Below the pieces are notes generated by a model. It saw only the letters and a program-made list of their open reading frames with translations. It did not search any database and was not told the DNA's origin. From JBEVEP01 sp040512755 (GTDB lineage Bacteria; Pseudomonadota; Alphaproteobacteria; Rhizobiales; Rhizobiaceae), in NCBI GenBank assembly GCA_040512755.1, contig JBEVEP010000181.1, forward strand, positions 1-7,992: a DNA stretch of 7,992 bases, in the 5' to 3' direction. The translations under genes were made by a program, and so were the position numbers. Shown in pieces: positions 1 to 5,865 of the stretch. The first letter of the stretch is position 1; the number at the start of each line of letters is the position of its first letter.

Positions 1-1526
1 CATGCCGGATCGAGCCGCACCACGGCGGCGACTGCCGCGGCCGCCTCGTCGGTCTTGCCGAGTTCGGAAGCGATCATCGCCTGATAGGCGGCCACCCTCG
101 GGGACTCAAGCCCGAGCTTGCGCGCGAGCGGATAGGCCTTGGCAAACGCTCCGCCGTAAACATAGGCGGGCGTGAGGGTCGCGTCCCACCAGTGCGGGTG
201 GTGGGGGTTGAGGCGCAGCGCGCGATCGGCTAGTTCCGGCCCGCGCTCGGCAACGCCCACCGCAGCGGCGTCGCTCGCGGCCAGCGCCAGAAGATCGGCA
301 TTGTTGGGGCCAAGCGAAAGAGCGCGCTCGAAGCGCTCGCGCTGCGTTTCCCGGTCGCCCTCCCAGGCCGAGACATTGCCTCGTAGATGCCAGGCCAGCG
401 GGTCCTGTGGATCGAGCTCGATCGCTCGCGCGGAAAGCTCGTCCAGCCTCCTCAAATTGAGATCGCGGTCTTTTGCCGAACCCATCCAAAGCTCGATCGT
501 ATAGGTATAGCCCAGATCGCGAACCATAGGCTGGAAGCCCGGATCAAGCGCCAGTCCCTTCTCGAACAGCTTCCGCGCCTCGATCATGCTGGCCGGCGTG
601 ATCTTGTGCTTCTCCGCCGCGCCGAGCAGCCAGTAGTCGTAGGCGTTGAGATCGGCAGGGTTCTTCCGCCGCGCCGCCGCTTTCTGTTCCTGGCTGATCG
701 GCGATTGCCAGCCGGTCAGCGTCGCGGCGATTTTTTCCGTGATCTCATCCTGAATGGCGAAGAAATCCCCGACGTTCCGGTCGTCATAACGCTCGGACCA
801 GACATGCTCACCGGTCTTTGCATTGACGAGCTGGGCCGTCACGCGCAGCCAGTGAAGGTTGATCCGGAGGCTTCCTTCCAGCACGTAGTCGACGTCAAGC
901 GCGCTTCCGATGGCCCGGACATCATGCGGCTTGCCGCGATAGACCTCGGTTGATGTTCGCGCGATCACCGGAATGTCCCGGAACCGCGCGAGATCGGTGA
1001 TGATGTCTTCGGTCATGCCGTCCGCGAACCGGTCCCATTGGCTGCCCACGCTCAAATTTTCAAACGGAAGGACGGCGATCGCCGGCGGCTCGGCTCCGGG
1101 TTTCGCCATTGGAAACAGATAGACGCCTGCCAAAGCCGCCGCTCCTGCCACGCCAGCGGCAAGGGCGGTCCATCGCCACGGCAGCCAGTGCTTATCGCGC
1201 GTGCCCGCGGTTGTCTCGGGCTCAAGTACATAGCCGCGCTTGAGGACTGTTTTGACGATCGTATGTTTCTCATCGCCAAGCGCTTTACGTATCTCGGTGA
1301 TGCATTGCACCAAACTATCGTCGGTCACGGCGATGCCCGCCCAGACGAGCCGCATCAGCTCGTCCTTGGTGACGAGCTTGCCCGGTTGCGCGGCAAGGAC
1401 CTTCAAGACCTCCGCCGCCTGCGGCCGCAGCGTCATCGCATGTCCCGCGTCATCCGTCACGGCGCCGCGCTGAAGGTCGACTGTGCGGCCGTTCAAGCGA
1501 AGCGGCGTCAGCGCCGGGCTCTCCAT
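1..1526 (-). CDS. Membrane-anchored CadC-like transcriptional regulator with TolB-like and TPR regions (C-terminus cut off)
   Basis: 508 codons are open from the ATG at 1526 to the window edge. The start has a strong ribosome site (AGGAGGTGG, complement of 1533-1541) about six bases upstream. Residues 7-102 form an OmpR/PhoB-type winged helix (LRPQAAEVLKVLA, then the SLVQCITEIRKALGD recognition-helix region and KRGYVL wing). Residues 119-138 are a single hydrophobic membrane helix after basic residues, so the DNA-binding domain should be cytoplasmic and the rest periplasmic. Residues 149-270 (AIAVLPFENLS, FADGMTEDIITDLARF, YVLEGSLR, HVWSERYD) match the TolB-N/FlgO-like module common in rhizobial proteins often mis-annotated as adenylate cyclases; no cyclase catalytic domain is present. 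From about residue 290 the helices look like TPR repeats (ALDPGF, AIELDPQDPLAWHLRG, RALRLNPHHPHWWD). Such proteins usually run 520-600 residues, so little is missing. The signal sensed and the target genes are unknown; the divergent gene at 1790 is a candidate target. Confidence 0.9.
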   Translation of the reverse strand, partial: MESPALTPLRLNGRTVDLQRGAVTDDAGHAMTLRPQAAEVLKVLAAQPGKLVTKDELMRLVWAGIAVTDDSLVQCITEIRKALGDEKHTIVKTVLKRGYVLEPETTAGTRDKHWLPWRWTALAAGVAGAAALAGVYLFPMAKPGAEPPAIAVLPFENLSVGSQWDRFADGMTEDIITDLARFRDIPVIARTSTEVYRGKPHDVRAIGSALDVDYVLEGSLRINLHWLRVTAQLVNAKTGEHVWSERYDDRNVGDFFAIQDEITEKIAATLTGWQSPISQEQKAAARRKNPADLNAYDYWLLGAAEKHKITPASMIEARKLFEKGLALDPGFQPMVRDLGYTYTIELWMGSAKDRDLNLRRLDELSARAIELDPQDPLAWHLRGNVSAWEGDRETQRERFERALSLGPNNADLLALAASDAAAVGVAERGPELADRALRLNPHHPHWWDATLTPAYVYGGAFAKAYPLARKLGLESPRVAAYQAMIASELGKTDEAAAAVAAVVRLDPA

Positions 1527-1789
1527 CGGGAACCACCTCCTTGCGAGGCCGTTCGGGTCTCTTTGGTCATTCTACCGCAATGCCTGCCGCCGTTCCATCA
1601 TCGCTCGGCGTTTCGGACGGTCGATCGGGCAGATTTCGGGCAATTTCGTCCGCCGATCGCATCGCTCTCGTTACGCATGCCCTTCTTCGGGTTCACCATA
1701 CGCGGGTGTCGAAACCTGATCCGAGCGCGACAGCGGCAGCCAAGCAATCAGGCCGGTGTCCGCTTTTGGGACTTGAAGGAACCGCGGTG
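1527..1789. other. Divergent intergenic region between the CadC-like regulator and a small exported protein
   Basis: This 263-base gap must hold the promoters for both divergent genes. I see the regulator's ribosome site at its left end and GAAGGA (1775-1780) before the right-hand gene. I could not pick out convincing -35/-10 pairs or a clear operator palindrome. Long open frames crossing it have no supported start and are probably chance. Confidence 0.5.
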
Positions 1790-2170
1790 ATGACCAGACT
1801 TTTTGCAGCGAGCGCGTTGACCGGCTTTCTCCTGGCCGGCGTCTCCACGGCAGACGAACTTTCGCCCGGCAGCGGGCACAGCATTCAACTCGCGACCGTG
1901 AACGGCGTCGTCTATTACACGGTGGAGCAGGACGGCTACCGGGTGGTTGCGACGCTTGCCTCCGGTCCAGAGGCGCAGCCGATCCGGTTCGTCTCTACCC
2001 TCGGACCCGGTGAGAGTGTGACACTCTCCGTGCCACAGGCCGCCGGCCAGCCGCCAATCGACCTCGAAATCCGGCGGAACGGCGAAACGCTTCTGCTGAC
2101 CGATACCAATTCAGCCTCGACCGCAAGTCCGCTGGAACAGGAACACGTCAACGCTGCGCTGGGTCAATGA
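1790..2170 (+). CDS. Small exported protein of unknown function
   Basis: I chose the ATG at 1790 (126 residues) because GAAGGA lies nine bases upstream and the protein then begins with a clean signal peptide: MTRLF, a hydrophobic core to about residue 18, and a likely cleavage after S-T-A (residue 21, before DEL). A GTG one codon earlier (1787) is an equal alternative. The open frame extends back to 1541, but that would bury the signal peptide. The mature part of about 105 residues contains no cysteine and looks beta-rich (VNGVVYYTVEQDGYRVVATL; IDLEIRRNGETLLLTD), suggesting a small periplasmic beta-sandwich. No family is recognised. It is divergent from the CadC-like regulator and converges on the DUF2721 gene. 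Confidence 0.75.
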   Translation: MTRLFAASALTGFLLAGVSTADELSPGSGHSIQLATVNGVVYYTVEQDGYRVVATLASGPEAQPIRFVSTLGPGESVTLSVPQAAGQPPIDLEIRRNGETLLLTDTNSASTASPLEQEHVNAALGQ

Positions 2171-2179
2171 AATCGGTGG

Positions 2180-2214
2180 AGCCGGTAATCCATGAACTCC
2201 CGCGCGGGCCGGCT
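2180..2214. terminator. Possible bidirectional terminator hairpin between convergent genes
   Basis: In the 53-base gap between the convergent genes ending at 2170 and 2224, AGCCGG (2180-2185) can pair with CCGGCT (2209-2214). The self-complementary CCCGCGCGGG (2199-2208) sits next to the right arm. There is no T tract on either side, so a terminator role is only suggested by position and base pairing. Confidence 0.3.
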
Positions 2215-2223
2215 GCAAACGCC

Positions 2224-2751
2224 TTACGCCCGCCGGCTCGGAGCGATTGATTCAGGTAGTCTGGGCTTTCGGACGATACCCCTGCCGCGCTTGGCCCTTT
2301 TGTCTTCGGCGATCTGTTTCAGAAGGCTGCTGCTGGCCACAAGCATCTCGTAGAGAAACGCGCACAGCGCCCCGATCAGGGAGGCGACCGCTCCACCGAA
2401 GAACCAGAACAGCGTCTCCTCGCTGAATTCCTCTCGCAGCGCGCCGCTCAGCAGGCCCAGCGTCGCCAAACAGGTACAGACCCCGGCAAGCGTGGCCAGG
2501 ACGACCGCGGCTTCCAATGCGAGCGTGCGGCGGCGCAGATAGACGAGCTGGGACATCTGGGCCTCGCTGACGCCGTTTTCCACCGCAATGAGGTCGGTGA
2601 TCGTGTTGACCCGGTCGGCGACGCGGGCAAGGCGGGACGAGAATGCGTTCAGAAACCCGGCGGTTCCTGCGAGCAAAAAAACCGGCGCAAGTGCGCTCTG
2701 GATGATTCTGACGACATCGTCGAATATCAGCACGGCTGTCGGTTCGGCCAT
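2224..2751 (-). CDS. DUF2721 family integral membrane protein
   Basis: 175 residues from the ATG at 2751, preceded by the purine-rich GAGAGAAGA. The frame stays open to 2868 and an ATG at 2811 is possible, but the family's conserved sequence begins just after the 2751 start. The first block, residues 17-52 (IQSALAPVFLLAGTAGFLNAFSSRLARVADR), carries the DUF2721 pattern: a membrane helix with a Pro, then the RLARVADR motif. A soluble helical stretch with YLRRR (71-75) follows, then helices at about 79-103 and 112-136, and a basic C-terminal tail (KRAKRGRGIVRKPR) probably in the cytoplasm. The biochemical role of DUF2721 is unknown. It shares only 90 bases of upstream DNA with the divergent gene at 2842, so promoters for both lie at 2752-2841. 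Confidence 0.85.
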   Translation of the reverse strand: MAEPTAVLIFDDVVRIIQSALAPVFLLAGTAGFLNAFSSRLARVADRVNTITDLIAVENGVSEAQMSQLVYLRRRTLALEAAVVLATLAGVCTCLATLGLLSGALREEFSEETLFWFFGGAVASLIGALCAFLYEMLVASSSLLKQIAEDKRAKRGRGIVRKPRLPESIAPSRRA

Positions 2752-2841
2752 TCTTCTCTCATACGTTGCAGTGATTAGGTGGGTTCTATCTACCGTGAAT
2801 CGCGACAACATTAAGGAACGGCGTTGAGAAAGGGGCTGGCA

Positions 2842-3264
2842 ATGATCACCTCCCAACCCATCGAGCAACCCGGAAAGCCGGCTCTGTTCCGGCGAAGCCT
2901 GATCGTGGTGGTGATGTCAACCTGTCTCGCAGGCGCGTCCGTCCATGCGCGGGCGCAGAACCCGCTCACCGTCACCGCGCCGGTCTCGGGCCGCACCGTC
3001 GACGGGCAGCTTTCCTTTTCCGGCACTGCTTCGGTCAACACGCTGACAAGGCGCGGAACGATCCGCGGACGGACCAATACCGGCAGCGCCTGCCAGGGGA
3101 CGACAACCGCCAACCTGACCTTTTCAAAGGGAGAGGGATCGATCGATTGCGGACGGATCTCCGCCCGTTTCGCCTTCTCGCTGTCGCGGCGGCAGCCGCC
3201 AACCGGCACGGGCACGGGCACTTTGTCGGATGGGCGAAAGGTCTTGGTGAGAATAGGCGAATGA
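2842..3264 (+). CDS. Small exported protein of unknown function
   Basis: 140 residues from the ATG at 2842, which follows GAGAAAGGGG (2826-2835) at six bases. An in-frame TTG at 2824 lacks comparable support. The N-terminus has an extended polar region (1-16), then FRRSLIVVVMSTCLAGASVHARA, a signal peptide with probable cleavage after A38 (ARA before QN). The mature part of about 100 residues has two cysteines (84 and 103) placed for one disulfide, and beta-like text (LTVTAPVSGRTVDGQLSFSGTASV, NLTFSKGEGSIDCG). It ends in a short GTGTGT stretch and DGRKVLVRIGE. It is probably periplasmic. No family is recognised. It is divergent from the DUF2721 gene. Confidence 0.75.
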   Translation: MITSQPIEQPGKPALFRRSLIVVVMSTCLAGASVHARAQNPLTVTAPVSGRTVDGQLSFSGTASVNTLTRRGTIRGRTNTGSACQGTTTANLTFSKGEGSIDCGRISARFAFSLSRRQPPTGTGTGTLSDGRKVLVRIGE

Positions 3265-3349
3265 CGGCTGTCCGCTGTTACCCATGCTCCTGATCAGGCC
3301 TTCACATCGCTGTTAGCTCGAAAATTTAATCGGCCGCTTACTGGTTTGA

Positions 3350-3365
3350 CCGGATGGCAATCCGG
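3350..3365 (+). terminator. Small hairpin downstream of the exported-protein gene
   Basis: CCGGAT (3350-3355), GGCA loop, ATCCGG (3360-3365): a perfect six-pair stem with a four-base loop, 86 bases after the stop at 3264. No T run follows, so it may be only a structural repeat. Confidence 0.25.
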
Positions 3366-3596
3366 CCGCTGTGGGCCATCGTTGTCGTCCGTTTGAACCT
3401 GCCTTGCATCCCCCTCCTCAAGGCGATCGCCGGCGCCCATCGCTTCAACAAGCAACATTGTTCATTTTGCTATTTCAGGTTGTATACGGTTGGTAGATTT
3501 ACCCTTTTTAGTTGTGGTAGCCTTTCTGTGTGGCGAGACTTCAACCGGTGATTGCCGGCAAGGATTGCCCAACAGGAAAGACCAACTTTAACCATT

Positions 3597-3603
3597 AGGA
3601 GGT
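3597..3603 (+). promoter_or_regulatory. Strong ribosome binding site that fixes the AA10 start
   Basis: AGGAGGT lies four bases before the ATG at 3608. It overlaps an in-frame TAG at 3596-3598, so translation in this frame cannot begin further upstream. This settles that the AA10 protein has no N-terminal signal peptide. Confidence 0.85.
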
Positions 3604-3607
3604 AATA

Positions 3608-4201
3608 ATGTCTGATACCCGGCATGGCCTGGTTACATCGCCACGGTCTCGCGCACAGATTCTGGTTGACAGCGGCCAGCTTCCACACTGGCAGGCAGTT
3701 GAATTGGAAGGTGGCAAGTTCTTCCCCGCAACCGAGGGAAACTTGCAGGATTCCTTCGCGCCTGACGACATCCCAAACCGCGCTCCACCTGCCGACGGAC
3801 TCATCGCAAGCGGTGGCCACACCGATCAACGCGCCATCCTCAACCAGCCTGGCACCCATTGGGCAAGGAACCCTGTCCGTAGCGGCGAGCAGCTCAATAT
3901 TCGCTGGGATTATACGGCCACCCACCTGACCCGGCGTTGGAATTACTTCGTCACCAGGGATGGCTGGAATCCAAACGCAGTCCTGTCGAGAGCCCAGTTT
4001 GAGCCCACGCCATTTGCAACCTATCTCCTGCAACACCGACCGTTTTGGACACAGACCGGGCAGCTCATGCCGTCAAATCCGACACAGCACCCGATAACAC
4101 TGCCGAACAAAAGCGGCTACCACGTCATCCTGGCGGTCTGGGAAGTGGCCGACACCTGGTACGCCTTCTACCAGGCCATCGACGTCGATTTCATCGCCTG
4201 A
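3608..4201 (+). CDS. AA10-family lytic polysaccharide monooxygenase-like protein without a signal peptide
   Basis: 197 residues. The family (formerly CBM33) contains secreted copper enzymes that cleave chitin or cellulose oxidatively, with copper held by the N-terminal amino group and side chain of His1 plus a second His. Seen here: H6 in RHGLVTSPRSRA matches the first brace His; PADGLIAS (61-68) is a conserved block; H106 in DYTATHLTRRW matches CBP21 His114, with A104 at the second-sphere Ala position; GYHVILAVWEVADTWYAFYQAIDV (170-193) is the family's C-terminal signature and contains the axial-site Phe (F187). Odd: H6 is preceded by MSDTR rather than a signal peptide, and an in-frame stop upstream excludes an extension. 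There is no cysteine, whereas CBP21 has two disulfides. No extra binding domain is present. Activity would need R5-H6 cleavage or another export route; alternatively it is a binding or intracellular protein. A 60-base sample (3661-3720) is 55% G+C, lower than neighbours. Family call is strong; function is open. Confidence 0.9.
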   Translation: MSDTRHGLVTSPRSRAQILVDSGQLPHWQAVELEGGKFFPATEGNLQDSFAPDDIPNRAPPADGLIASGGHTDQRAILNQPGTHWARNPVRSGEQLNIRWDYTATHLTRRWNYFVTRDGWNPNAVLSRAQFEPTPFATYLLQHRPFWTQTGQLMPSNPTQHPITLPNKSGYHVILAVWEVADTWYAFYQAIDVDFIA

Positions 4202-4210
4202 CCAATAAGG

Positions 4211-4260
4211 GGGGCGGGACGGTCCCGGTAGACGGGCGTCTGCCGGGGCCGTCCTCCCTC
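4211..4260 (+). terminator. Long GC-rich hairpin just after the AA10 gene
   Basis: Starting ten bases after the AA10 stop, 4218-4233 pairs with 4238-4253 over 16 consecutive positions around a GGGC loop. Two of the pairs are T·G. The stem extends outward (4217 with 4254, a T·G at 4216/4255, and after one mismatch 4211-4214 with 4257-4260). Because the imperfect pairs are G·U only in the plus-strand RNA and would be A·C in the other strand, the hairpin fits a plus-strand transcript, most simply the AA10 mRNA 3' end. No T tract follows, so it may be a factor-assisted terminator or an mRNA stabiliser. Confidence 0.55.
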
Positions 4261-4409
4261 GAAATGACCGGGGCGATCCCCTTGGAGGAGGATCATAGGG
4301 GTCGTCCCTCTCGCTCCGGCAATCGGTGCAACTGGGACAAACGCCATCCTGTCCTACCCGGTATAGCGTCCATGACAGGAATTGGCGTCGGTCCAACCTG
4401 ACGTCGGAC

Positions 4410-4449
4410 TGGAGCGGTTCTCGTTTCCACAGGTCGAAGAACCGCTCCA
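4410..4449. repeat. 12-base-pair perfect inverted repeat
   Basis: TGGAGCGGTTCT (4410-4421) and AGAACCGCTCCA (4438-4449) are exact reverse complements separated by 16 bases. It could be an RNA hairpin in the 5' untranslated region of the lipoprotein gene, a terminator without a T tract (CTCCTTGTTTTG follows, mildly T-rich), or a protein-binding palindrome. Confidence 0.6.
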
Positions 4450-4464
4450 ACTCCTTGTTTTGAT

Positions 4465-4507
4465 GCAATTCCGGACGGAGCACGGCTCCCGCTTCTCCTG
4501 GAATTGC
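4465..4507. repeat. Nested inverted repeats before the lipoprotein gene
   Basis: GCAATTCC (4465-4472) is the exact reverse complement of GGAATTGC (4500-4507). Inside the loop, GGAGC-ACG-GCTCC makes a second five-pair stem. As RNA this would give a stem with an internal hairpin about 85 bases before the lipoprotein start. Confidence 0.5.
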
Positions 4508-4592
4508 GCCTGGACCGATGCGTCCGCCAGGTTGACCCGACCTACGCAAGATGCGCCGCAAGCCGGCATTCGGTCGTGCAAGGAGGAAAATT

Positions 4593-5279
4593 ATGAAACC
4601 CAAGAGAGTTGCCTTGAGCCTCGTTTCGGCTCTGGCCGTGTCCTTGGCTGGATGCGCAACCGAACAGGAGCAGCGTGGTTTAATCGGCCCCACCACCCTC
4701 GAAATGATCCCGGCGGACGAGGTCGAGGCCGTCGAGATCGTGCGCGAGCACAACCCCCACGTGTACTGGATCATGGCGATGCATCGCCCCACGCCGGACT
4801 ATCCGCGCGCGTCCAGGGCGCTCAGAGAGCGCATCGGCACTGCGCTGACCAACGGCAACCGGTTCGTCCGCCGCGTCAAGCCGCTCGCCAGGCAGGCCGC
4901 TCTGATGCGCAAACATCGGCACGCGGACTGGATTGGCGAATACGACGATCTTTCGATCGTCTCCGCGCCGTCCTCCGTAGAACATCTCACAATCGTCGCC
5001 GCGCCCGCCCCGGAAGTGGAAGCAGCGGATGACCTCACGACGTCCTTTTACATCCGCACGCTTGCGATCGATCCCGGCGGCCCGCTACGGCTGCTTCGAC
5101 CCGTGAAGGTCGTGTTGCCCGGCGATGGCGGCATTGAGGAAGACGATGGCACATTCCTTTTTCTCATCCGGCAGGATCTGGCTGAAAGCGATACGGGGCG
5201 CATCGTTCGACGAACGCCCGGCTTGCGCCGCCTTTACGAGAGGTGCGGCCGGTGCTTTCGCGGGTCCGATCGCCGGTGA
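4593..5279 (+). CDS. Lipoprotein of unknown function
   Basis: 228 residues from the ATG at 4593, with AAGGAGGAAAA directly upstream. The N-terminus is a lipoprotein signal: MKPKR, a hydrophobic stretch, and lipobox L18-A19-G20-C21. Alanine at +2 would send it to the outer membrane. The mature protein is charged, with no further membrane helix. Visible stretches include TTLEMIPADEVEAVEIVREHNPHVYWIM (34-61), a basic middle (RFVRRVKPLARQAALMRKHRH) and a mixed C-terminal half (SFYIRTLAIDPGG; VKVVLPGDGG; TFLFLIRQD). The last 20 residues (RRLYERCGRCFRGSDRR) are arginine-rich and unlike the rest. The stop is only five bases from a repeat element, so the original C-terminus may have been altered by repeat insertion (inference). 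I recognise no family. It follows the AA10 gene on the same strand but is separated by hairpins and 391 bases, so it is probably a separate transcript. Confidence 0.75.
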   Translation: MKPKRVALSLVSALAVSLAGCATEQEQRGLIGPTTLEMIPADEVEAVEIVREHNPHVYWIMAMHRPTPDYPRASRALRERIGTALTNGNRFVRRVKPLARQAALMRKHRHADWIGEYDDLSIVSAPSSVEHLTIVAAPAPEVEAADDLTTSFYIRTLAIDPGGPLRLLRPVKVVLPGDGGIEEDDGTFLFLIRQDLAESDTGRIVRRTPGLRRLYERCGRCFRGSDRR

Positions 5280-5283
5280 TACG

Positions 5284-5375
5284 AGGGCTATCGCACATGG
5301 ATGACAGCCCCCTCACCGGCTCGCTGCGCTCGCCACCTCTCCCCCGGTTCCCTGGTGGGAAGGGGTCAGGGGGTA
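5284..5375 (+). repeat. Palindromic intergenic repeat, copy A
   Basis: This short C/G-run-rich element begins five bases after the lipoprotein stop. Its first 17 bases (5284-5300) match the reverse complement of 7787-7803 at 16 of 17 positions, and further patches (a CTCG...GCGCTCG block, CACCTC, C runs, GGTGGG) line up with copy B in the opposite orientation. Inside, CCCCCTCACC (5308-5317) pairs with GGTCAGGGGG (5364-5373) at 9 of 10 positions, and TTCCC-TGGT-GGGAA (5348-5361) forms a central hairpin. It resembles the mosaic palindromic repeats (RIME-like) found between genes in rhizobia; the exact family is not determined. Confidence 0.65.
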
Positions 5376-5414
5376 TTGGAAGATTGACAATCAGGCGCCC
5401 TTTGGCATCATCCT

Positions 5415-5684
5415 TCAGTCGTCTGCCTCGTCGTCGCGCGCTGCTTCCGCGAGTTCCCGCTCAAGCGCCGAAATATGGCGGTAGAGATCGTCCAGCATGT
5501 CGTCCACGGCTTCCAGCTTCTTGTCGGCGGTGCTGAATATACTCATGCACGCTCCAGCCACCCGCTTGTCCGGCAGGCTCTCGAAGATGAGATCCAGCCC
5601 GTCGAGATGGTAGCGGGCATTGGTCAGTTCTTCCTTGGTGTCGATAACCATCTTGCGAAGCGTCTTGATCGTGGCGTCGGTCAT
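5415..5684 (-). CDS. Small helical (coiled-coil-like) cytoplasmic protein of unknown function
   Basis: 89 residues from the ATG at 5684, preceded by GCGAGGA at a six-base spacing; an earlier in-frame start at 5708 lacks such a site. No signal peptide or membrane helix. The sequence is almost entirely helix-forming and strongly charged. Residues 1-35 (TDATIKTLRKMVIDTKEELTNARYHLDGLDLIFESL) and 50-89 (ADKKLEAVDDMLDDLYRHISALERELAEAARDDEADD) have heptad-like spacing of Leu/Ile/Met, suggesting two antiparallel helices or a dimeric coiled coil, linked by DKRVAGACMS. It has an acidic tail and one cysteine. No family is recognised. It stands alone: repeat copy A lies downstream and 181 bases separate it from the TetR gene on the same strand. 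Confidence 0.7.
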   Translation of the reverse strand: MTDATIKTLRKMVIDTKEELTNARYHLDGLDLIFESLPDKRVAGACMSIFSTADKKLEAVDDMLDDLYRHISALERELAEAARDDEADD

Positions 5685-5717
5685 CGCAAATCCTCGCAGT
5701 AGCGGCATATTTCAAGC

Positions 5718-5751
5718 CTGCACTCCGCTGCGGTTTCCGAAAGTGCAGCGG
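5718..5751. repeat. Overlapping inverted repeats upstream of the small helical protein gene
   Basis: Two stems share bases: CTGCAC (5718-5723) with GTGCAG (5743-5748), and CCGCTGC (5725-5731) with GCAGCGG (5745-5751). Only one can form at a time. They lie 34-67 bases upstream of the minus-strand start at 5684, where a promoter, operator or leader RNA would be expected. Confidence 0.4.
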
Positions 5752-5820
5752 TTTGCTTGGCCAGCGCTTCAGCTGCACGCCGAAAGCTGCCGATTGATAG
5801 CCGCAACCCCGTATCGAAGA

Positions 5821-5857
5821 TGACGGATTTCGACAGGCAATTCTACTTTCTCCGTCA
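5821..5857 (-). terminator. Candidate terminator hairpin after the TetR gene
   Basis: TGACGGA (5821-5827) and TCCGTCA (5851-5857) are exact reverse complements with a 23-base loop, beginning eight bases after the TetR stop on the minus strand. The long loop and lack of a solid T tract make this a weak call. Confidence 0.35.
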
Positions 5858-5865
5858 AGGCGCGG

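Larger units (their letters stand above)
3265..3607. other. AT-rich intergenic region upstream of the AA10 gene
   Basis: 343 bases without a convincing gene. It holds a small hairpin at 3350-3365 and then shifts to AT-rich DNA: 3441-3500 is 22 G/C of 60 (37%), against about 65% in a sample of the nearby lipoprotein gene. A promoter for the AA10 gene should lie here. TTGTTC (3458-3463) and TATACG (3483-3488) are candidate elements, but their 19-base spacing is poor. A 65-codon open frame at 3354-3551 has no ribosome site and no recognisable protein. Confidence 0.5.
4261..4592. other. Structured intergenic region between the AA10 gene and the lipoprotein gene
   Basis: No supportable gene. Besides the long hairpin just upstream, it contains a GGGG-CGAT-CCCC mini hairpin at 4270-4281, a 12-pair inverted repeat at 4410-4449 and an 8-pair one at 4465-4507. 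The open frames crossing it on both strands continue into the flanking genes out of frame and look like chance. The promoter of the lipoprotein gene should lie here but I could not place it. Confidence 0.4.

Noticed and set aside
149..810. Adenylate cyclase annotation for the minus-strand regulator
   Set aside because: The similarity commonly behind that name is to the TolB-like/TPR region; no cyclase catalytic domain is seen.
387..953. 188-codon plus-strand open frame over the regulator
   Set aside because: It is antisense to the CadC-like gene, whose domains are unmistakable on the minus strand.
3354..3551. 65-codon plus-strand open frame in the AA10 leader
   Set aside because: No ribosome site, no recognisable protein features, and it lies in AT-rich promoter-like DNA.
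4073..4792. 239-codon minus-strand open frame antisense to the AA10 and lipoprotein genes
   Set aside because: It overlaps two better-supported genes on the other strand, has an arginine/proline-rich low-complexity translation, and lacks a ribosome site.
4382..5032. 216-codon plus-strand open frame across the structured gap and into the lipoprotein gene
   Set aside because: It runs out of frame through the lipoprotein, which has the signal peptide, lipobox and ribosome site.
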